DNA from: Clostridium sp. CAG:967
GTDB lineage: Bacteria > Cyanobacteriota > Vampirovibrionia > Gastranaerophilales > Gastranaerophilaceae
NCBI GenBank assembly: GCA_000433095.1
Contig: HF991444.1
Span: 1 to 19,544 of the forward strand
Length of the DNA stretch: 19,544 bases
Reading direction: 5' to 3'
Shown: piece by piece, positions 16,672-19,544 of the stretch
How positions within the stretch are numbered: the stretch's first letter is position 1
Layout: each line of letters starts with the position of its first letter
The notes under the pieces: generated by a model
Database searches by the model: none
What the model saw: only the letters and a program-made list of their open reading frames with translations
Told to the model about the DNA's origin: nothing
Position numbers and translations under genes: made by a program

Positions 16672-18930
16672 ATGGGACTAGTAGAGAACATAAAATCTTT
16701 GTTTGGGAATAAGAAAAATTTTAAGGTTGAGCATAACGTAAAAAACGCATCAATTTATCTTGAATGGAATTTTAAGGCTGAATATTTTAAAATTTATCAT
16801 AAGATTAAAGATAAGTGGATAGAATACTGTATTACTTATGATTGTGCAGCAAGAATTGACTTCTGCCCCGTTGGAATAAGTATTTTTAAAGTCTGCGCTT
16901 TCAATGCTGGAGAAATGCTTGTTGAGTCCGGGGAAATTTCGGTTAAAATAAATACGCTTGAAATAAGTTATGCTCAGGATGACGAGAAAGTTCATTTGTT
17001 CTGGAATAAAACAGGCGGAACGGACGGTTACAAGATATATAAAAAATCAGGTGATGCACTTTATACAGGTTATAAAGAAACAAAGAAGAATGAAATTTAC
17101 CTTTACGGTCTTCCTCAGGAATCTGAATTTAAAATCAAGCCTTTCAAAAATGTTGAAGGCGAAAAAGTATTTAAACGTGCTATAAATAAAATGTCTGTTG
17201 TGAAAGGTGTTTTATTCACTTCTGGTGATAAATTGTTCGGACTTCTGGCAATTCCCGAAAAATCAAATATTTCTCTTATGTGGAAACCTGTAAAAGATGC
17301 TGACAGCTACAAGATTTACCAAAAAACAGGGGATAATTTTGATGAAATTGATTGTGTTAAGTCTAATCAGGTAATTATTAAACATTTGCCTGTCGGGGAT
17401 GTTTATTTTGGAGTTCAGGCGTTCAAAGGCAATGAATGTATTGCACATTCTTACATTCTCCGTTCTGAAGTGCAGGCAATGGAAGTTTTTCCCGTAAACC
17501 TTGATAAGAAACTTTATTTGTACTGGAACAGGGTTAGTAATATTGACGGTTATAGAATTTACAAAAAAAATGATAAGAATGAATTTGTAGGTTTTATGAA
17601 TGTAACTGATGAGGAAGTTTATCTTAGTAACGTAAAACCGGGTGAAAAATGCGAATTCAAAGTAAAACCTTTCAAAATGGTTGACGGAGAACGTGAATTT
17701 ACCAGAATTAATGCTAAATGCAAAGCAGAGGTTTATAATACGTCGGAGATTAAGGCAGTTATTAATGAAGCGTTTGGTAATAAAATAGCAATATCCTGGA
17801 TTTTTGACGGTAATGTCGACGGATATGAAATCTTTAGCGGAGAAAAATCAATACTCAATATTGAGGACGGTTTTGCTCATATTGCTCTGCTTGACTTTTG
17901 TGAAGACAATTTTATTGTTAAGGGATATAAAAAAGTTAAAAATAAAATTTTATATACCTGTGAAGCAAAAGCTGTTTCTGTTTTATCAAAAAATAACAGA
18001 TTGAATATGAAGCCTTGTAAAAAGTATAAGGTTTCCGTAATTATTCCTTCTTATAATTCGGAAGATTATATTTCACGGAGTATAAGTACTGTCTTGGGTG
18101 CAGATTTGGAAGAACTTGAACTTATTGTTGTCGATGACGGTTCTTCTGATAATACAAAAGGAATAATTGATTGGTACTGTGAAAAATATCCTTGCTATGT
18201 TAAGAAAATTTTTAAGCAAAATGGCGGAGTTGCAGATGCAAGAAACCATGGAATAGCGGCTGCACAGGGAGAATACCTTGCTTTTATGGATAATGACGAT
18301 ATGATTAGACCTGACGGTTATTCAGCACTTTATAGCGCAATTAAAAAGACAAAATCAGATATTGCCATTGCTCCTCTATACAGAATTGACAGCGACCAGT
18401 ACACGCCTCGTCACGTTCTGAAATTTAAAGAAAATATAACTCATGATATTGATGATTATTTGAAGTTAATATACTCTGACGGATATAACAATATTGGTGT
18501 TTGGAATAAACTTTATAAGACTTCACTTGTTCAAAAACATCCGTTTGGGCTGCTTGCATATGAAGATGTGTCTTGGACACCTTACATTCTTTCCTGGGCA
18601 GATAAGTTCTGTTATATTCACAAAATGTGTTATGAATGGGATAGAAAAATTCGTCCTGAAACATTTTCTAATGTCCTTTCAAACCGTTCTGCAAAAGAGA
18701 AGTTTCAAGAAAGATATCAGGCTTTCAGATTTTTCCTTGATAACGGAAACCCTAAAAGAAAAGAATGCCTCTATTATATAATGGCTAAACGTTTATTTAA
18801 TCAGGGAGGTGCTGCAAAATATGAAGGCTATTACGATGCAATTCGTGATATGGCGCCCTATTTAAAAAATAATAAATATTTAAAAGAAGATGCCGAATAT
18901 TCCAGACTTTTAGCTCCGTATATAACCTAA
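16672..18930 (+). CDS. Family 2 glycosyltransferase with N-terminal fibronectin-III-like modules
   Basis: A 752-aa protein in two halves. Residues about 22-438 contain about five beta-sandwich modules of about 85-90 residues, each with a WN/WK core and a GYKIYKK-like strand: W32, W111 with DGYKIYKK, W204 with DSYKIYQK, W285 with DGYRIYKK, and W376 with DGYEIF. This spacing is typical of fibronectin-III folds. Residues about 452-640 are a GT-A, family 2 transferase: VSVIIPSYNSEDYI (454-467), LIVVDDGSSDNT (484-495), NGGVADARNHGI (517-528), metal-binding MDNDD (539-543) and the likely base in AYEDVSW (E631, D632). There is no signal peptide or transmembrane segment, so it acts on the cytoplasmic side, presumably transferring a sugar onto a polysaccharide, lipid or protein; donor and acceptor are unknown. 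It is a single-gene unit, divergent from smc and closed by a terminator. Confidence 0.88.
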   Translation: MGLVENIKSLFGNKKNFKVEHNVKNASIYLEWNFKAEYFKIYHKIKDKWIEYCITYDCAARIDFCPVGISIFKVCAFNAGEMLVESGEISVKINTLEISYAQDDEKVHLFWNKTGGTDGYKIYKKSGDALYTGYKETKKNEIYLYGLPQESEFKIKPFKNVEGEKVFKRAINKMSVVKGVLFTSGDKLFGLLAIPEKSNISLMWKPVKDADSYKIYQKTGDNFDEIDCVKSNQVIIKHLPVGDVYFGVQAFKGNECIAHSYILRSEVQAMEVFPVNLDKKLYLYWNRVSNIDGYRIYKKNDKNEFVGFMNVTDEEVYLSNVKPGEKCEFKVKPFKMVDGEREFTRINAKCKAEVYNTSEIKAVINEAFGNKIAISWIFDGNVDGYEIFSGEKSILNIEDGFAHIALLDFCEDNFIVKGYKKVKNKILYTCEAKAVSVLSKNNRLNMKPCKKYKVSVIIPSYNSEDYISRSISTVLGADLEELELIVVDDGSSDNTKGIIDWYCEKYPCYVKKIFKQNGGVADARNHGIAAAQGEYLAFMDNDDMIRPDGYSALYSAIKKTKSDIAIAPLYRIDSDQYTPRHVLKFKENITHDIDDYLKLIYSDGYNNIGVWNKLYKTSLVQKHPFGLLAYEDVSWTPYILSWADKFCYIHKMCYEWDRKIRPETFSNVLSNRSAKEKFQERYQAFRFFLDNGNPKRKECLYYIMAKRLFNQGGAAKYEGYYDAIRDMAPYLKNNKYLKEDAEYSRLLAPYIT

Positions 18931-18933
18931 AAA

Positions 18934-18954
18934 AAAACGACCACAGGTCGTTTT
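18934..18954 (+). terminator. Rho-independent terminator behind the glycosyltransferase
   Basis: Stem AAAACGACC / GGTCGTTTT (9 bp) with a 3-nt ACA loop, starting 3 bp after the stop and flanked by A-runs on one side and T on the other, so it can work in both directions. Confidence 0.88.
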
Positions 18955-18976
18955 ATTAAGGGAAAAGGGAAAATAT

Positions 18977-19081
18977 TTATTTATACATCATACGCTTTAA
19001 ATCATGATCACTCATTATTATGCATGATGCTTCTTCTATCTTTAATACTTTAATAATTTCCAGCGTTACCGGATTTGAGGA
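18977..19081 (-). pseudogene. Possible gene remnant in the gap behind paralog B
   Basis: A stop-to-stop frame of 34 codons reads like real protein (VTLEIIKVLKIEEASC, then IIMSDHDLKRMMYK, TAA at 18977) but has no start codon with a ribosome-binding site and is cut upstream by a TAA at 19082. It may be the last piece of a decayed gene, or chance. The rest of the 18955-19151 gap holds only the hairpin repeats described separately. Confidence 0.2.
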
Positions 19082-19082
19082 T

Positions 19083-19154
19083 TAGACTTTGCCTACCTTT
19101 AGCAGTTTTTGCAAAGTTCATCCGCCACCTGAGTGTAAGATTAGACTTTGTCTA
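19083..19154 (-). repeat. Degenerate duplication of the paralog B 3' end with paired small hairpins
   Basis: The 13-bp element TAGACTTTGTCTA (19142-19154, plus strand) recurs as TAGACTTTGCCTA at 19083-19095, 59 bp away. On the minus strand both fold into a 5-bp stem with an AAA loop, the second using a G-U pair. The first overlaps the paralog B stop. The DNA just before each is also alike (ACTTT...CAAAAC), so the second looks like a worn duplicate of the gene's end. Neither has a T-run, so they are weak as terminators. Confidence 0.45.
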
Positions 19155-19544
19155 TCCGAACGTTTTGAAAGTAGATTCAGTGTTCTTTTCAATAACTTTT
19201 TGTACGGCATCCATTTCAGTGGAAATTGCATCTTGCTCCGTATCTAATTGTTTTAATCTTAATTCTAAGTTTTTATCTTCTGATTGAATAATTTCAATCT
19301 TAGCATTAATTTCCTGAATAGATTGATCGTATTGATACTTGTCGTATTCATACTGGTTCATCGCATCATCGTATTTAGCTTGATCCGTTAAAGTGTTTGT
19401 AGTAACAGCATAAGTCACTTCATCCGCTTCTCCCGGTCTTAATGTAACGTTAATTATACGTCCGGAAGCATCCTGCTCAAGTCTTGCAGTAACCCCTTTA
19501 ACTTCTTCAGTCTTTTGAGCAGACCCGATTGTATAAGCAGGAAT
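19152..19544 (-). CDS. Paralog B, C-terminal part (enters from the right edge)
   Basis: Open from the window end, reading IPAYTIGSAQKTEEVKGVTA, to TAG 19152: 130 codons plus stop, with no internal start needed. It aligns to copy A from CYTIGSSKQTEEVKG to the end, with the same coiled coil (EYDKYQYDQSIQEINAKIEI onward) and the same last residues, ESTFKTFG. A run of about 40 residues near the end is identical to copy A although the DNA differs silently. Joined through the 38-bp terminal repeat to 1-710 it completes a 354-aa protein. If the ends do not truly join, this is a third family member. Confidence 0.85.
   Translation of the reverse strand: MPAYTIGSAQKTEEVKGVTARLEQDASGRIINVTLRPGEADEVTYAVTTNTLTDQAKYDDAMNQYEYDKYQYDQSIQEINAKIEIIQSEDKNLELRLKQLDTEQDAISTEMDAVQKVIEKNTESTFKTFG
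19507..19544. repeat. Right copy of 38-bp terminal direct repeat
   Basis: Identical to bases 1-38. See the left copy for the reasoning on closure of the sequence. Confidence 0.95.

Noticed and set aside
19020..19085. Forward 21-aa frame starting MHDASSIFNTLI
   Set aside because: No ribosome-binding site, lies in a gap with hairpin repeats, and no coding support.
19050..19121. Minus-strand 23-aa frame MNFAKTAKGRQSLI
   Set aside because: Its AGGTGG is only 3 nt from the ATG, and its first part is explained by the worn duplicate of the paralog B end.
1..19544. Complete plasmid or phage genome because the ends repeat
   Set aside because: No replication, partition, mobilisation, capsid, integrase or lysis gene is present, and the cargo is core chromosomal (smc, scpA, scpB). 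The repeat is reported as a closure signal only.

Overview
This is an AT-rich bacterial window with chromosomal housekeeping content. Three things point to a non-photosynthetic relative of the cyanobacteria, such as gut Vampirovibrionia/Gastranaerophilales: the SMC C-terminal signature (MSGGEKSLTAL followed by PSPFYAFDEVD, which I associate with cyanobacterial SMCs), a protein opening with NPNFKSVVPVRF, and tandem proteins opening MGMxASQARFLGLTARK. The last two are families I remember from that lineage. The lineage call is inference from memory and was not searched. I see no replication, mobilisation, phage, transposase, CRISPR, tRNA or rRNA feature.

Layout. (1) Positions 1-2305 and 19152-19544 carry two tandem minus-strand paralogs of unknown function. 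Copy A is complete (483 aa). Copy B is cut by the window ends: its start lies at 710 and its stop at 19152. The first and last 38 bases are identical, so the ends join in frame and rebuild a 354-aa copy B. The sequence therefore behaves like a contig that closes on itself at 19,506 bp. Both paralogs have a sigma-28-type (flagellar) promoter with identical spacing. (2) 2408-3718 is a homocitrate/isopropylmalate synthase-family enzyme, divergent from a TPR-repeat protein (3857-5449). (3) 5455-7972 is a two-gene unit, a membrane sensor histidine kinase followed by a small membrane-anchored unknown, read from a promoter predicted to give a leaderless message. (4) 8060-9433 is an FAD-dependent dehydrogenase with a strong terminator behind it. 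(5) 16549 down to 9527 is a tightly packed minus-strand block: smc, scpA, scpB, a matrixin-like metalloprotease and a lineage-type unknown. Reading frames overlap at scpA/scpB and scpB/protease. (6) 16672-18930, divergent from smc, is a family 2 glycosyltransferase carrying about five fibronectin-III-like modules in front of the catalytic domain, again with a promoter predicted to start at the ATG, and followed by a hairpin terminator.

Function. Smc, ScpA and ScpB form the chromosome-organising condensin complex. The protease and glycosyltransferase suggest envelope or surface work. The paralogs combine sigma-28-type promoters, helical ends and a length-variable middle, which resembles the design of flagellar axial proteins, but no homology was established. 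The most distinctive observations are the paired sigma-28-type promoters, the split gene at the contig ends, and a 29-bp repeat at the scpA/scpB junction whose only two mismatches remove the start codon in the upstream copy.
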